In this document: positions 1 to 8,879 of the stretch, piece after piece
Numbering within the stretch: the first letter of the stretch is position 1
Layout of the letters: each line of letters begins with the position of its first letter
Source of the DNA: UBA6136 sp041178325
Lineage (GTDB): Bacteria; Pseudomonadota; Gammaproteobacteria; Methylococcales; Methylococcaceae
Direction: 5' to 3'
DNA length: 26,241 nucleotides
Assembly: GCA_041178325.1 (NCBI GenBank)
Contig: JBEGVN010000013.1
Span: 1 to 26,241, forward strand
Notes under the pieces: model-generated
What the model was told of the DNA's origin: nothing
The model's input: only the letters and a program-made list of their open reading frames with translations
Databases searched by the model: none
Program-made: the position numbers and the translations under genes

Positions 1-602
1 CCGACTTCCTGAAGAATGAAATGAAGAAACAGGCCGGATGGATACCGAAGATGCCCTCGGTCGTCCTGCGACGCACTGACTCAAAGCCTCGGGGGTCGGC
101 GTGCATCCATGCACTTCTTCAACGCATCCTAGGCGCCAATCAAGGGAAGCCTGTTTTTGCGAATTCACCACGATCCAGACAAAAGCCAACCCCTAGGGCA
201 GCGTATAGAAAAAGCAGCCAAAACACCGAGCATCGGCAAGATCTAACTGATCACAAAATCTGCAGCTTCCATAATGATTTGCCTATCAAAAAGGCAAAAA
301 GCCGTATCAAGAATCCTTCAAACCCGGCACCTTCGAAGTGATTCTCATGGGATTGACCCCTAGCTCTTTTTCCGTCGTTCACTTAGCCCTTTTCCTGTGC
401 GTCATTGCACCGATTTTGACGAAGAGCAACCCCTCCTCGTTGGTTTAAGTTCAAATTCGAGACCTTGGGAAGGCATTTGCCCTCTCAATAAGTGGCCCCA
501 GTCTTGCATCACTTGAAGGTGTACCCTGACGGCATGAGATTCCCGATGACGGATGCAAGCGCACAGATCGAAAGACCCCGACACCGTCGGCAAGAAGCCA
601 AA
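1..602. other. No convincing gene at left edge
   Basis: I see no recognisable coding region here. A 106-codon plus-strand frame (21-341) is rich in Lys, Arg, Ser and Pro, lacks a clear ribosome binding site and matches no family I know. A 33-codon hydrophobic frame (347-448) is equally unsupported. A short inverted repeat GTGCATCCATGCAC lies at 101-114. The stretch probably holds the promoter of the downstream HTH/GH15 pair, but no strong -35/-10 pair stands out. Confidence 0.5.
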
Positions 603-833
603 ATGGGGCGTAATGAGAAAATTCCGCCCTCACCGAAAATCATCGAGGAGTATCTCCTGATCAATCGGGGCTTTCTTCCGCGTGCCGATCTCATCATTCC
701 TGAAGGTGGCACGCCGGCTTGGACGCTTGACTCGATTGCCGCCATGCTGGGCGTCACCCGCAGTACCTTAATAGAACGGCTCCAAGAAGCAGGCACCCGC
801 TTCGACGACGTCGAACGAAGCGACCTTACTTGA
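603..833 (+). CDS. Small hypothetical protein with HTH-like C-terminus
   Basis: The 76-residue product is not a family I recognise by name. Residues about 46-64 (TLDSIAAMLGVTRSTLIERL) have the spacing of a helix-turn-helix, so DNA binding is plausible but unproven. The start is uncertain: ATG 603 has a weak purine-rich AAGAAG upstream, and in-frame ATGs at 492, 534 and 546 would give longer forms with a basic, low-complexity N-terminus. The stop lies 11 nt before the ATG of the large phosphorylase-kinase-like gene, so the two are probably co-transcribed. A role as regulator of that gene is inference from position only. Confidence 0.5.
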   Translation: MGRNEKIPPSPKIIEEYLLINRGFLPRADLIIPEGGTPAWTLDSIAAMLGVTRSTLIERLQEAGTRFDDVERSDLT

Positions 834-844
834 GAGCACCCGCG

Positions 845-3800
845 ATGGATACGCAACCGGTCAAAAGATTTCTTGCCGCAATTTTCGGTCGTAACGAAAC
901 CGGTGAAGGCGAGGCACAACTTCTTCATCACTACTTCGAGCAGGTCGATCAAATCATCCTGGCACGTCAGGATTTTCTGACCGGGCTGCTTCCCGCCAGC
1001 ACTGCAATCACCAATCACGGTGACTATACCGATGCCTGGGTTCGCGACAACGTATACAGCATCATGGCGGCATGGGGGCTGGCCATGGCCTATCAGCGCA
1101 ACGGTTCTGCCCCGGATCGGGTCTATCTTCTTGAACAGTCGGTCATCAAATTAATGCGCGGCCTTCTTGTGGCCATGATGCGTCAATCTTCCAAGGTCGA
1201 GCGCTTCAAGCATACCCAAAATCCGATTGATTCCCTCCATGCAAAGTACGGAACACGCGATGGGCAAGAGGTTGTGGCTGATGATGCCTGGGGGCATCTC
1301 CAGCTGGATGCCACCTCCCTTTACCTTCTCACGCTTGCTCAGATGATCCAAGCGGGGCTTCAGATCATCGGAACGCTCGATGAAGTCAATTTCATCCAGA
1401 ATCTGGTCCATTACATCAGCCGAAGCTACAGAACACCTGACTACGGAATCTGGGAACGCGGACACAAATTAAATCATGGTGAACCAGAGCTTAATGCAAG
1501 CTCGATCGGAATGGCACTTGCGGCACTGGAGGCGATGGATGGCCTCAACCTTTTTGGTTCCGCCGGGGGACAGGCTTCCATGGTGCATGTGGTTGCAGAT
1601 GACATTGCTCGGACCCGCATCGCACTTTCAGCGCTTTTACCGCGGGAATCGATTTCCAAGGAAGTGGACGCCGCCCTATTCAGCATTACCGGGTTTCCCG
1701 CATTTGCCGTATCGGATCCTGCGCTAAAAGCACAGACCATTCAGAGGAGCACCGAGAAGCTTGAGGGACGTTATGGATGTAAACGGTTTCTTCTCGATGG
1801 CCATCAGACGGTCATCGAAGACCCCCATCGGCTGCACTACGAACCCCATGAACTCAAGGCCTTTGCCCATATTGAATGCGAGTGGCCACTTTTCTTCTGC
1901 TATCAGTTTCTCAACCATCTTTTTGATGGCAATAACGAGTCGGCTGCAGATTACCGTCGCCGTATCGAATCAATCGCCGTTGAGCGGGATGGCAAAAAGC
2001 TTGTGCCCGAACTGTATTACGTTGCAAATGAGGACATTGAATCTGAGAGAAGCCAACCTGGAAGCCAGTCACGCCTTCCCAATGACAATATTCCTTTGGT
2101 CTGGGCGCAGAGTCTTTTCATGCTGGGCAGCATGATCTCAGACGGGCTGCTGACACCCGAGGATGTGGATCCACTCCATCGTCATCAGCCCATTCAAACA
2201 TCAAAAACCACCAACGTTCAGGTTGCTTTGCTGGCCGAGACTCGTGAGGTTAAACAGGCCCTCAAAAAAGCGCGATTGCCGGTATCGACGCGCCAAGATG
2301 TAATGCCACTGGAAGTTCGAAGCGCAAGCGAGTTATCTCTCGCCTATAGTCAGGTGGGTCGAAACGATCGGATGGGATTGAGTGGACGTCCTCTTCGTCA
2401 GATCAGGACGCTATCCACCGCACGTCTTTATGTCCTGGGCAATCATCCCGTCGTGTTTATTCCACAGTTCATGAATCAGAGTGGCTTTTATCTCGCCATG
2501 GATAATCCGCTCCTGATTGAACGGATCAAGGCCGAGATTCACTATATCAGTAGTCATTGGACCACTCCCCAGGTTCGCCCTCTGCTACTGATTGACCTTC
2601 ACGCGAACATGCTAGAAGGCCCAGATGCCGAACTACTCCTAAGGTTTCTTGCCGATCTTGCATCTGAGGCAGAACCTAGCTTACCGGCCAGATTGATAGA
2701 GCTTTCGGAATTTGCAGAAGACACCGCCTTCGAACGTATCGGAAAACTGCACGATTTTCAGCTCTCTGAAAACACCCTTCGCGATACTCTAGAGCGGGAA
2801 TCCCCCGGGCGACATACCCAGGGGCTCCTTCAATTTGAACAGCTTGGGCGGGGCAATACAGACGAAACGCCTTTGGAACTTCTTGAAAATTCAGCATTAT
2901 TAGAACGCCTTCATCGGACCCGTTCAGCCTCAGCTTGGCTTGAGATCCTGAGGATCTTGCATGAGCGGGAGGTTGCCTCAACGACGAGCTTGCCATTCTC
3001 AATGCAAGAGACTCTCGAGGATCTCTACATTCAGGCCGGGAATCATCACGACTGGCGGCTTATCCGGGTCACTGCTGCTTTACTGGGGAAATACGACATC
3101 AATCTCGAACAGGCAGCCACAGAAATCCTGGTTAGGCAACATGGCCTGACCGTAGGGAAATCTTATAGTGGCAAAGCGACATTCAGGCGCCCCGCCGACT
3201 CCTCGGAACTCCTCGCGGCCATTCGAAATTTCAATCCAGGCAACCCTAGCCTCCAGATTCTGATTCAAGAGTTGATCATCGCGCTTGGGCTTCTGATTAA
3301 GCAGGAACCATCAACCTTTTCTAATCTGAACACCATACGTGTTGGCCACATTCTCGATGTGATCATCGCGCGGGAGAAACGGGCGACCGGCGGATCTCTC
3401 GATCAGGCATTTGAGCGAATTCTCGGTTTTGCGCCCCATCGACTTTCCAAGGCGTTGCGCGACACATTGAATGACTATGCCACCAGCGAAACAGCCCTTG
3501 AGAATGCGGAAAGCCTGTCAGCAAAATCCGAACCCAGACTCGAGTGGCTCGAAGACGTTCAAATCAACATCGAAGGTGGCGAAGGCAAGGGGGAATACTG
3601 GTTCCATTGGCGAGAGCAGCAAGGAAGTGTCGGTCGGGCAGATAATGCCTTTTTTGAAGGGGTATACGCCCTACTCGGCCACTGTGAAGGCCTGATGATC
3701 GGGGGCAAATACAACACACATCGTCGTATTGATAGCCACGACATCCGCTCGCACATGACCGCCGGCGAACAAACGTTCAAATTACGCATTACGCATCTTC

Positions 3801-4099
3801 TGGATCGGATTCAGGCACCTGAATACCGGGAACTGACTGTAGAAACTTTAAAGGTTTTAAGTGAGCTGGTCCGGACCCATCCTGAAATTCATTTTGGCGA
3901 TACGCTGGTGACTGACATCCTGATCGGCCATGCCGTCAGAATCAGTTGGTGTCAGGATAATCCCGGCGCTGAAGAGCGCTACGAGGAAGAGGTTTCTGAA
4001 GCCTGGAGCACTTTCCTAAGGCAGCCGCCGTCTGTGGTCGCGGAGTCCATCATAGGCGCCCTTTCTCATTTGAGCGCCGACACCCTAACCGCAGGTTAA
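845..4099 (+). CDS. GH15 / phosphorylase kinase alpha-beta-like protein
   Basis: The 1084-residue protein resembles the alpha/beta regulatory subunits of eukaryotic phosphorylase kinase, which carry a glycoside hydrolase family 15 (glucoamylase-like) domain. The N-terminal (alpha/alpha) domain shows DYTDAWVRDNVYS (60-72), WGHLQLDATSLYL (149-161) and DYGIWERG (199-206). Glu204 is at the position of the glucoamylase general acid, followed by an ELNASS block typical of kinase alpha/beta subunits. The similarity continues to the C-terminus, for example APEYRELTVETLKVL near residue 991, so this is not merely a glucoamylase domain. No signal peptide is seen, so it is probably cytosolic. A TTG at 830 is in frame, but ATG 845 is preferred. 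It ends 7 nt from eda on the opposite strand. Whether it hydrolyses glucan or binds it as a regulator cannot be told from sequence. Neighbouring glgC supports a link to glycogen. Confidence 0.88.
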   Translation: MDTQPVKRFLAAIFGRNETGEGEAQLLHHYFEQVDQIILARQDFLTGLLPASTAITNHGDYTDAWVRDNVYSIMAAWGLAMAYQRNGSAPDRVYLLEQSVIKLMRGLLVAMMRQSSKVERFKHTQNPIDSLHAKYGTRDGQEVVADDAWGHLQLDATSLYLLTLAQMIQAGLQIIGTLDEVNFIQNLVHYISRSYRTPDYGIWERGHKLNHGEPELNASSIGMALAALEAMDGLNLFGSAGGQASMVHVVADDIARTRIALSALLPRESISKEVDAALFSITGFPAFAVSDPALKAQTIQRSTEKLEGRYGCKRFLLDGHQTVIEDPHRLHYEPHELKAFAHIECEWPLFFCYQFLNHLFDGNNESAADYRRRIESIAVERDGKKLVPELYYVANEDIESERSQPGSQSRLPNDNIPLVWAQSLFMLGSMISDGLLTPEDVDPLHRHQPIQTSKTTNVQVALLAETREVKQALKKARLPVSTRQDVMPLEVRSASELSLAYSQVGRNDRMGLSGRPLRQIRTLSTARLYVLGNHPVVFIPQFMNQSGFYLAMDNPLLIERIKAEIHYISSHWTTPQVRPLLLIDLHANMLEGPDAELLLRFLADLASEAEPSLPARLIELSEFAEDTAFERIGKLHDFQLSENTLRDTLERESPGRHTQGLLQFEQLGRGNTDETPLELLENSALLERLHRTRSASAWLEILRILHEREVASTTSLPFSMQETLEDLYIQAGNHHDWRLIRVTAALLGKYDINLEQAATEILVRQHGLTVGKSYSGKATFRRPADSSELLAAIRNFNPGNPSLQILIQELIIALGLLIKQEPSTFSNLNTIRVGHILDVIIAREKRATGGSLDQAFERILGFAPHRLSKALRDTLNDYATSETALENAESLSAKSEPRLEWLEDVQINIEGGEGKGEYWFHWREQQGSVGRADNAFFEGVYALLGHCEGLMIGGKYNTHRRIDSHDIRSHMTAGEQTFKLRITHLLDRIQAPEYRELTVETLKVLSELVRTHPEIHFGDTLVTDILIGHAVRISWCQDNPGAEERYEEEVSEAWSTFLRQPPSVVAESIIGALSHLSADTLTAG

Positions 4100-4106
4100 C
4101 TCCAAC

Positions 4107-4745
4107 TCATGACGCGCCGGCAACTGCCTCTTTGGCCAAAGCCGTCACTGCATCAAAATCACCAACCCTAACTTTGTCAGCGGGAGCCAACCAAGAGCCG
4201 CCTACACAGGAGACATTCTTGAGGGCAAGGTAGTCTCGGTAATTAGAAGGCGTAATACCACCCGTCGGACAGAACTGGATCTGGGGTATCGGCCCGGCAA
4301 TGGCTTTCAGCATCGGAATCCCTCCGGCGGCCTCCGCCGGAAAGAACTTGAATGCATCGAGGCCATATTCCATGCCCAGCATCAGCTCAGAAATTGTTGC
4401 AATTCCTGGAATTAGGGGGATACCCTCATCCTTGGCCGCATCCAACAAGTTTGTTGTCAGCCCTGGGCTGATGACAAAGCGTGAGCCAGCCTCATGACAG
4501 GCCCGAAACTGGTCTGGCGTCAAAACGGTACCAGCTCCCACAATTGCGCCCTCAACTTCCGCTGCAATCCGGCGAATAGCATCAATCGCAACTGGGGTCC
4601 TGAGGGTAATTTCAAGAACACGGATTCCTCCCGCGACGAGCGCCCGCGCCAGAGGGACGGCAGTTGACAGATCATCAATGACCATCACAGGGACAACCGG
4701 ACCCTGTTGGAGAATCTGGCGGGCAGTTAGCTGTTGGGAAGACAT
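4107..4745 (-). CDS. eda: KDPG aldolase (2-keto-3-deoxy-6-phosphogluconate aldolase)
   Basis: This 212-residue enzyme cleaves 2-keto-3-deoxy-6-phosphogluconate to pyruvate and glyceraldehyde-3-phosphate, the last step of the Entner-Doudoroff pathway. It is a class I aldolase of the TIM-barrel KDPG/KHG family at usual length. The catalytic Glu lies in VLEITLRT and the Schiff-base Lys in DAFKFFPAE. The phosphate-binding glycine motif FCPTGGI is present. It starts 23 nt after the edd stop with a purine-rich stretch (AAGGAGA) upstream of the ATG, so it is the downstream gene of an edd-eda operon. Its end nearly abuts the convergent GH15 gene, with no terminator between them. Confidence 0.97.
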   Translation of the reverse strand: MSSQQLTARQILQQGPVVPVMVIDDLSTAVPLARALVAGGIRVLEITLRTPVAIDAIRRIAAEVEGAIVGAGTVLTPDQFRACHEAGSRFVISPGLTTNLLDAAKDEGIPLIPGIATISELMLGMEYGLDAFKFFPAEAAGGIPMLKAIAGPIPQIQFCPTGGITPSNYRDYLALKNVSCVGGSWLAPADKVRVGDFDAVTALAKEAVAGAS

Positions 4746-4768
4746 TAGATCAGGTTCTCCTTAAACGC

Positions 4769-6589
4769 TCAGTCAATGACAAAAAGGTTGCTTGCACCGG
4801 TTTCAGCCGTGGTTGCACCTAGGCGGAAACCGCCAAAGAGTTCACGCCCCATCCCAATGTGGTGATTGTCTGCGGAGCTTTGGTCCGGTATGCGGCCATT
4901 GAATTCTTCTTCATCCACCAAAATATTCACCACGCCCGCCATGATATCGAGATGAATGATGTCGCCATTACAAACCTTCGCCAGTGGCCCACCATTAATA
5001 CACTCAGGATACATATGGATGGCTGCCGGCACCTTTCCAGAGGCTCCAGACATGCGGCCGTCGGTCACTAATGCGACCTTGAAACCCTTGTCTTGGAGAA
5101 GACCCAAGGGGGGAGTCAGTTTATGGAGTTCCGGCATGCCGTTGGAACGGGGCCCCTGGAAACGAATGACGGCCACGAAATCCCGCTCAAGTTCGCCTTT
5201 ACGGAAGGCTGCGAGCATCTCCTCCTGGTCATCAAAGACCATAGCGGGTGCCTCTACGACATGATGCTCTTCGGAGACTGCGGAGACCTTTGATATTCCT
5301 CGACCCAGATTTCCCCGCATCAAATGGATGCCACCGATGGGTGCAAATGGGGTATCCACAGAACTGATGATTTCAAGATTACGAGAAATCGTGGGTGTCT
5401 GATCGTAAATCAGCTGATCTGATTCGAGGTGGACATCGAATGCGTATTGACCCAGTCCTTTTTGATCGCCTACGGTGAGAATATCTTCATGGAGAAGACC
5501 ATGGGACAGAAGTTGTGCAATAACGGCCTGGAGTCCGCCCGCATTCTGGAAGTCATTTACATCGGCCGGACCATTGGGGTAGACCCTTGCAATCAAAGGG
5601 ATGATCTTGGAAAGGTTGTCGAAGTCATTCCAATTAATAATGATGCCCGCCATCCGGGCGATGGCGACCAGGTGCATTGTGTGGTTGGTTGATCCACCCG
5701 TTGCCAGAAGGCCAATGATGGCATTGACGATCGCTTTTTCGTCCACCACATGTCCAATCGGCCGAAAATCGTCGCCGGAAGCTCTGAATTTGAGAATCTG
5801 AGAAGCGGCCTTTGCCGTGAATTGATCGCGCAAGGGAGTATAGGGATTGACGAAAGAACTGCCGGGAAGATGGAGCCCCATGATTTCCATCATCATCTGG
5901 TTACTGTTGGCGGTTCCATAGAAAGTGCATGTTCCTGGACTATGGTAAGAACGCGCCTCACTATCTAGCAGTTCGTCTCGACCGATTTTTCCCTCCGCAA
6001 ACTTTTGACGCGCCCGTGACTTTTCCTTGTTGGTAATGCCACTCGGCATCGGACCTGCTGGTACAAAAATACCCGGCAGATGCCCAAAACTGAGAGCCCC
6101 CATAAGAAGGCCAGGAACAATCTTGTCGCAGACCCCAAGATAGAGAGCACCATCAAACATGTTGTGACTTAGGGAGATAGCCGTCGACATGGCGATTACA
6201 TCGCGACTGAAGAGGGACATTTCCATACCGGGGAAGCCCTGGGTGATCCCGTCACACATGGCTGGCACACCGCCGGCGAACTGGCTCACCCCCCCTTCCT
6301 TGCGAATGACCGACTTGATGAGATCCGGCGAATCCTTATACGGTTCATGCGCGGAAAGCATGTCGTTATAGGAAGAGACTATTGCGATATTGGGCTTTTC
6401 TTGACCTTTAAGATCATTTTTCTCGGCCATATGACAGGCCGCAAACCCATGGGCAAGATTGCCACATCCCAAGACCTTTCGACTTGGCCAAACCGCCCGG
6501 GAAGCCTCGATCCTCGCGAGATAAGCCTCACGCGTCTTATGGCTACGGTCAATGATTTCGCGGGTGATTTTTTCAAGCTTGGTATGCAT
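4769..6589 (-). CDS. edd: Phosphogluconate dehydratase
   Basis: This 606-residue member of the IlvD/Edd family dehydrates 6-phosphogluconate to KDPG, the first committed step of the Entner-Doudoroff pathway. Three cysteines expected to hold the iron-sulfur cluster are visible: Cys112 in PAMCDGITQG, Cys154 in GVCDKIVPG and Cys221 in PGTCTFYGTANS. The C-terminal half carries VTDGRMSGASGKVPAAIHM, typical of the family's swivelling domain. Length is standard for Edd (about 600). The ATG is preceded by GAGAGGGA at good spacing. It lies 80 nt downstream of glgC and 23 nt upstream of eda on the same strand, suggesting one transcript, though a separate promoter in the 80-nt gap is possible. Confidence 0.97.
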   Translation of the reverse strand: MHTKLEKITREIIDRSHKTREAYLARIEASRAVWPSRKVLGCGNLAHGFAACHMAEKNDLKGQEKPNIAIVSSYNDMLSAHEPYKDSPDLIKSVIRKEGGVSQFAGGVPAMCDGITQGFPGMEMSLFSRDVIAMSTAISLSHNMFDGALYLGVCDKIVPGLLMGALSFGHLPGIFVPAGPMPSGITNKEKSRARQKFAEGKIGRDELLDSEARSYHSPGTCTFYGTANSNQMMMEIMGLHLPGSSFVNPYTPLRDQFTAKAASQILKFRASGDDFRPIGHVVDEKAIVNAIIGLLATGGSTNHTMHLVAIARMAGIIINWNDFDNLSKIIPLIARVYPNGPADVNDFQNAGGLQAVIAQLLSHGLLHEDILTVGDQKGLGQYAFDVHLESDQLIYDQTPTISRNLEIISSVDTPFAPIGGIHLMRGNLGRGISKVSAVSEEHHVVEAPAMVFDDQEEMLAAFRKGELERDFVAVIRFQGPRSNGMPELHKLTPPLGLLQDKGFKVALVTDGRMSGASGKVPAAIHMYPECINGGPLAKVCNGDIIHLDIMAGVVNILVDEEEFNGRIPDQSSADNHHIGMGRELFGGFRLGATTAETGASNLFVID

Positions 6590-6669
6590 CCGTCCCTCTC
6601 AAATCCGTTAATTCACGTACCGATCCGGCTATGTCCATTCTAGACGATGGCCGCCTATCACACCTGCAC

Positions 6670-7890
6670 CTAGGAGAAACAATGAAGTCGCGGAACGACA
6701 ATGACCCCATTTTCAGAGACGGTATAGCGCTCCCGATCCTCCTCAAGATTGACCCCGATCTGCATACCGGGCGGAATGGTGACTCCCTTATCGATAATGC
6801 AACGCCTCAATGTGGCTCCCTCACCTACGGTCACCTGATCAAAAAGAATGGAATCCTCTACCGAGGCTCCCTCCAGGACCCTAACCCGAGCTGACAGGAT
6901 CGATTGTCTGACATAGCCTCCAGAGATTAGGGCGCCAGCTCCCAAAATAGAATCCAGCAACACACCCTGATCGCCAGTGGCTCCAGGCACCATCCGGGCC
7001 GGAGGGTTTTGACCATGATAGGTCCTTATTCCCCAGTTCTCCTGGTAAAGATCCAGAGGAGGTACCGGCTTGAGAAGATCCATGTTTGCATCGTAGAAGG
7101 CATCAATCGTTCCGACATCTCGCCAATAATGATCAGAGGTCACACGTCCGCGTTGACCACCAAAGGAATAGGCATAGACCTTTCCGTTTCGGATCATCCG
7201 AGGAATGATGTCGCGACCAAAATCATGACTTGATCCCGAAAGATCATGGTCCTCCACCAATGAATCAATCAGCACTTGTTTGGTGAACACGTAGATCCCC
7301 ATCGAAACCAATGCTTCTCCTGGGCTTCCTGGGATGGGTTCAGGCTTTTCTGGCTTCTCATCAAAGGTCACAATCCGCGCATCCTGATCAATTCCCATCA
7401 CTCCGAAGGCACTGGCTTCAGAAAGAGGAACCTTCATACAGGCCACCGTAAGATCTGCCCCATTTTCACGGTGGGCCTGAATCATGGCCGCATAATCCAT
7501 CCGGTAAATATGATCCGCCGCTAGAATCAATGCATCTTGGGCAGGACTTCTTTCTAAAAGATAAAGGTTCTGATGAAGGGCATCTGCCGTTCCCTCATAC
7601 CAGGAGTCACTGGTTCGCATTTGCGGCGGTACCATAGTAATAAATTCACCGCATTCGGGGCTGAAGATCGACCATCCATCGCGAAGATGACGTTGCAACG
7701 ACTGTGATTTGTACTGCGTCAGAACCAATATTTGGCGCAAGCCGGAGTGAAGACAATTTGAAAGGGTGAAATCGACCACCCGGTATTTGCCGCCAAAGGG
7801 AACCGCAGGTTTGGCTCGGTCGCGGGTCAAAGGAAAAAGGCGTGAGCCCTGCCCTCCAGCCAGGAGAAGGGTAAGAGTCTGGCTTGGCAT
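6670..7890 (-). CDS. glgC: Glucose-1-phosphate adenylyltransferase
   Basis: The 406-residue enzyme makes ADP-glucose from ATP and glucose-1-phosphate, the committed step of bacterial glycogen synthesis. The N-terminal nucleotidyltransferase signature is intact (LLLAGGQGSRLFPLTRDRAK, then PAVPFGGKYRVVDF). The C-terminal part is a left-handed beta-helix with hexapeptide-like repeats (about residues 290-385). The start has AGAGGA upstream of the ATG. It is the first gene of the minus-strand glgC-edd-eda group and is divergent from the two-component regulator. The pairing links glucose storage to Entner-Doudoroff breakdown. It also suggests that the kinase-like GH15 gene beyond eda works on glycogen, which is an inference. 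Confidence 0.96.
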   Translation of the reverse strand: MPSQTLTLLLAGGQGSRLFPLTRDRAKPAVPFGGKYRVVDFTLSNCLHSGLRQILVLTQYKSQSLQRHLRDGWSIFSPECGEFITMVPPQMRTSDSWYEGTADALHQNLYLLERSPAQDALILAADHIYRMDYAAMIQAHRENGADLTVACMKVPLSEASAFGVMGIDQDARIVTFDEKPEKPEPIPGSPGEALVSMGIYVFTKQVLIDSLVEDHDLSGSSHDFGRDIIPRMIRNGKVYAYSFGGQRGRVTSDHYWRDVGTIDAFYDANMDLLKPVPPLDLYQENWGIRTYHGQNPPARMVPGATGDQGVLLDSILGAGALISGGYVRQSILSARVRVLEGASVEDSILFDQVTVGEGATLRRCIIDKGVTIPPGMQIGVNLEEDRERYTVSENGVIVVPRLHCFS

Positions 7891-8213
7891 CGTTTATATC
7901 CTCTGGGTGTCTTCTTGAAGTTGTTTTTTCCGAACGCTAGGGGCTGAACCCCTTCTTGCCTTGAGAGGCACGAACCGTACCAAGCCTTCTTTGCGGGGTG
8001 GAGCGCTTTTTTCAGCTTCGCAAACCCCATGGGTTTCAAGCGGTTTCTATCCCACCGTCTCCCAAGTCGGGGCTAACGCACCGGTTTCGGGCCGAAAATG
8101 CCCCAGATTGCATCGTTACCAACAGGCGATATCAAAGGAAACACAGGAGTTTCTAACTCATTGTCCTGAGCTTAGAATCATCTATTTAAGATTGAGGCCA
8201 ACCGAGGAATTTC
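7891..8213. other. Divergent promoter region, glgC / response regulator
   Basis: This 323-bp gap separates divergent glgC and the response regulator, so it should hold both promoters. No coding frame in it is convincing. A small GC hairpin (AAGGGG...CCCCT when read towards glgC) lies near 7939-7956 without a U-tract. An inverted repeat near the response regulator is listed separately. Confidence 0.6.
8151..8177. promoter_or_regulatory. Inverted repeat upstream of response regulator
   Basis: The left arm TTCTAACTCA and the right arm TGAGCTTAGAA are complementary except for one bulged C, with a 6-nt spacer. The repeat ends 36 nt before the regulator ATG. It could be an operator, possibly for autoregulation, or a hairpin in the leader. 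It has no U-tract, so it is not a terminator. Function is inferred from position only. Confidence 0.35.
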
Positions 8214-8879
8214 ATGCGTATCCTGGTTGTAGAGGATGACCCCCAATTAGGGGCCAATTTGGTTGAAGATCTCTCCAATCGAGGGTTTTCCGTGGATCTT
8301 GCTACGGAGGGCCTCGACGCAGAATTTAAAGGTTCGACCGAACTCTATGACTTAATTGTTCTCGACCTCGGCCTACCGGGACTTCCCGGACTTGAGATCC
8401 TCGCTCGTTGGAGAGGATCTGGAGTGACTATTCCGATCATTATTCTCACTGCCCGTGCTGCCTGGCATGAACGCGTGGACGGTTTCAAGGCGGGTGCGGA
8501 TGATTATCTGGGTAAACCCTTTCATAGCGAGGAACTCTTTGCCCGGATCAATGCGATTCTCAAGAGAACACATGGACAAAGCCCTGGTCCCCTTTGCATC
8601 GAAGGCATTGAGTTGGACGAGGATACGCAGCGGATCCGAATCGATAATGGCTCTTGGATAGAACTCTCTGGGACGGAGTTTCGAATGATGCGAGCCTTCA
8701 TGCTTCATCCCGGTCAGATTCTTTCTAAAACACACTTGAGCGAACATCTTTTTCGATCGGACAGCGAGCCTGACAGCAATATCATCGAGGTCTACATCAC
8801 AAAGCTTCGACAAAAAATTGGTCACGATCGCATTCAGACGCGACGGGGACAGGGTTACGTCCTGGTTCAAACCCCATGA
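8214..8879 (+). CDS. OmpR/PhoB-family response regulator
   Basis: This 221-residue two-component response regulator has an N-terminal receiver domain with acidic pocket Glu7-Asp8-Asp9, phospho-acceptor Asp51 (IVLDLGLPG), Thr79 and Lys101 (YLGKPF). It also has a C-terminal winged-helix DNA-binding domain (about 125-221) with ELSGTEFRMMRAF and TRRGQGYVL. The architecture is that of PhoP/QseB-type regulators. A GAGGA ribosome site precedes the ATG. It overlaps the kinase gene by 4 nt (ATGA), the usual sign of translational coupling. The signal and regulon cannot be read from the sequence. The divergent position next to glgC makes the glycogen genes a candidate target. Confidence 0.95.
   Translation: MRILVVEDDPQLGANLVEDLSNRGFSVDLATEGLDAEFKGSTELYDLIVLDLGLPGLPGLEILARWRGSGVTIPIIILTARAAWHERVDGFKAGADDYLGKPFHSEELFARINAILKRTHGQSPGPLCIEGIELDEDTQRIRIDNGSWIELSGTEFRMMRAFMLHPGQILSKTHLSEHLFRSDSEPDSNIIEVYITKLRQKIGHDRIQTRRGQGYVLVQTP

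Noticed and set aside
21..341. 106-codon plus-strand open frame
   Set aside because: Composition is basic and low in hydrophobic residues, with no ribosome site and no family resemblance.
347..448. 33-codon hydrophobic peptide frame (MGLTPSSFSVVHLALF...)
   Set aside because: Could be a small membrane peptide, but there is no ribosome site and no partner, and chance frames of this size are common.
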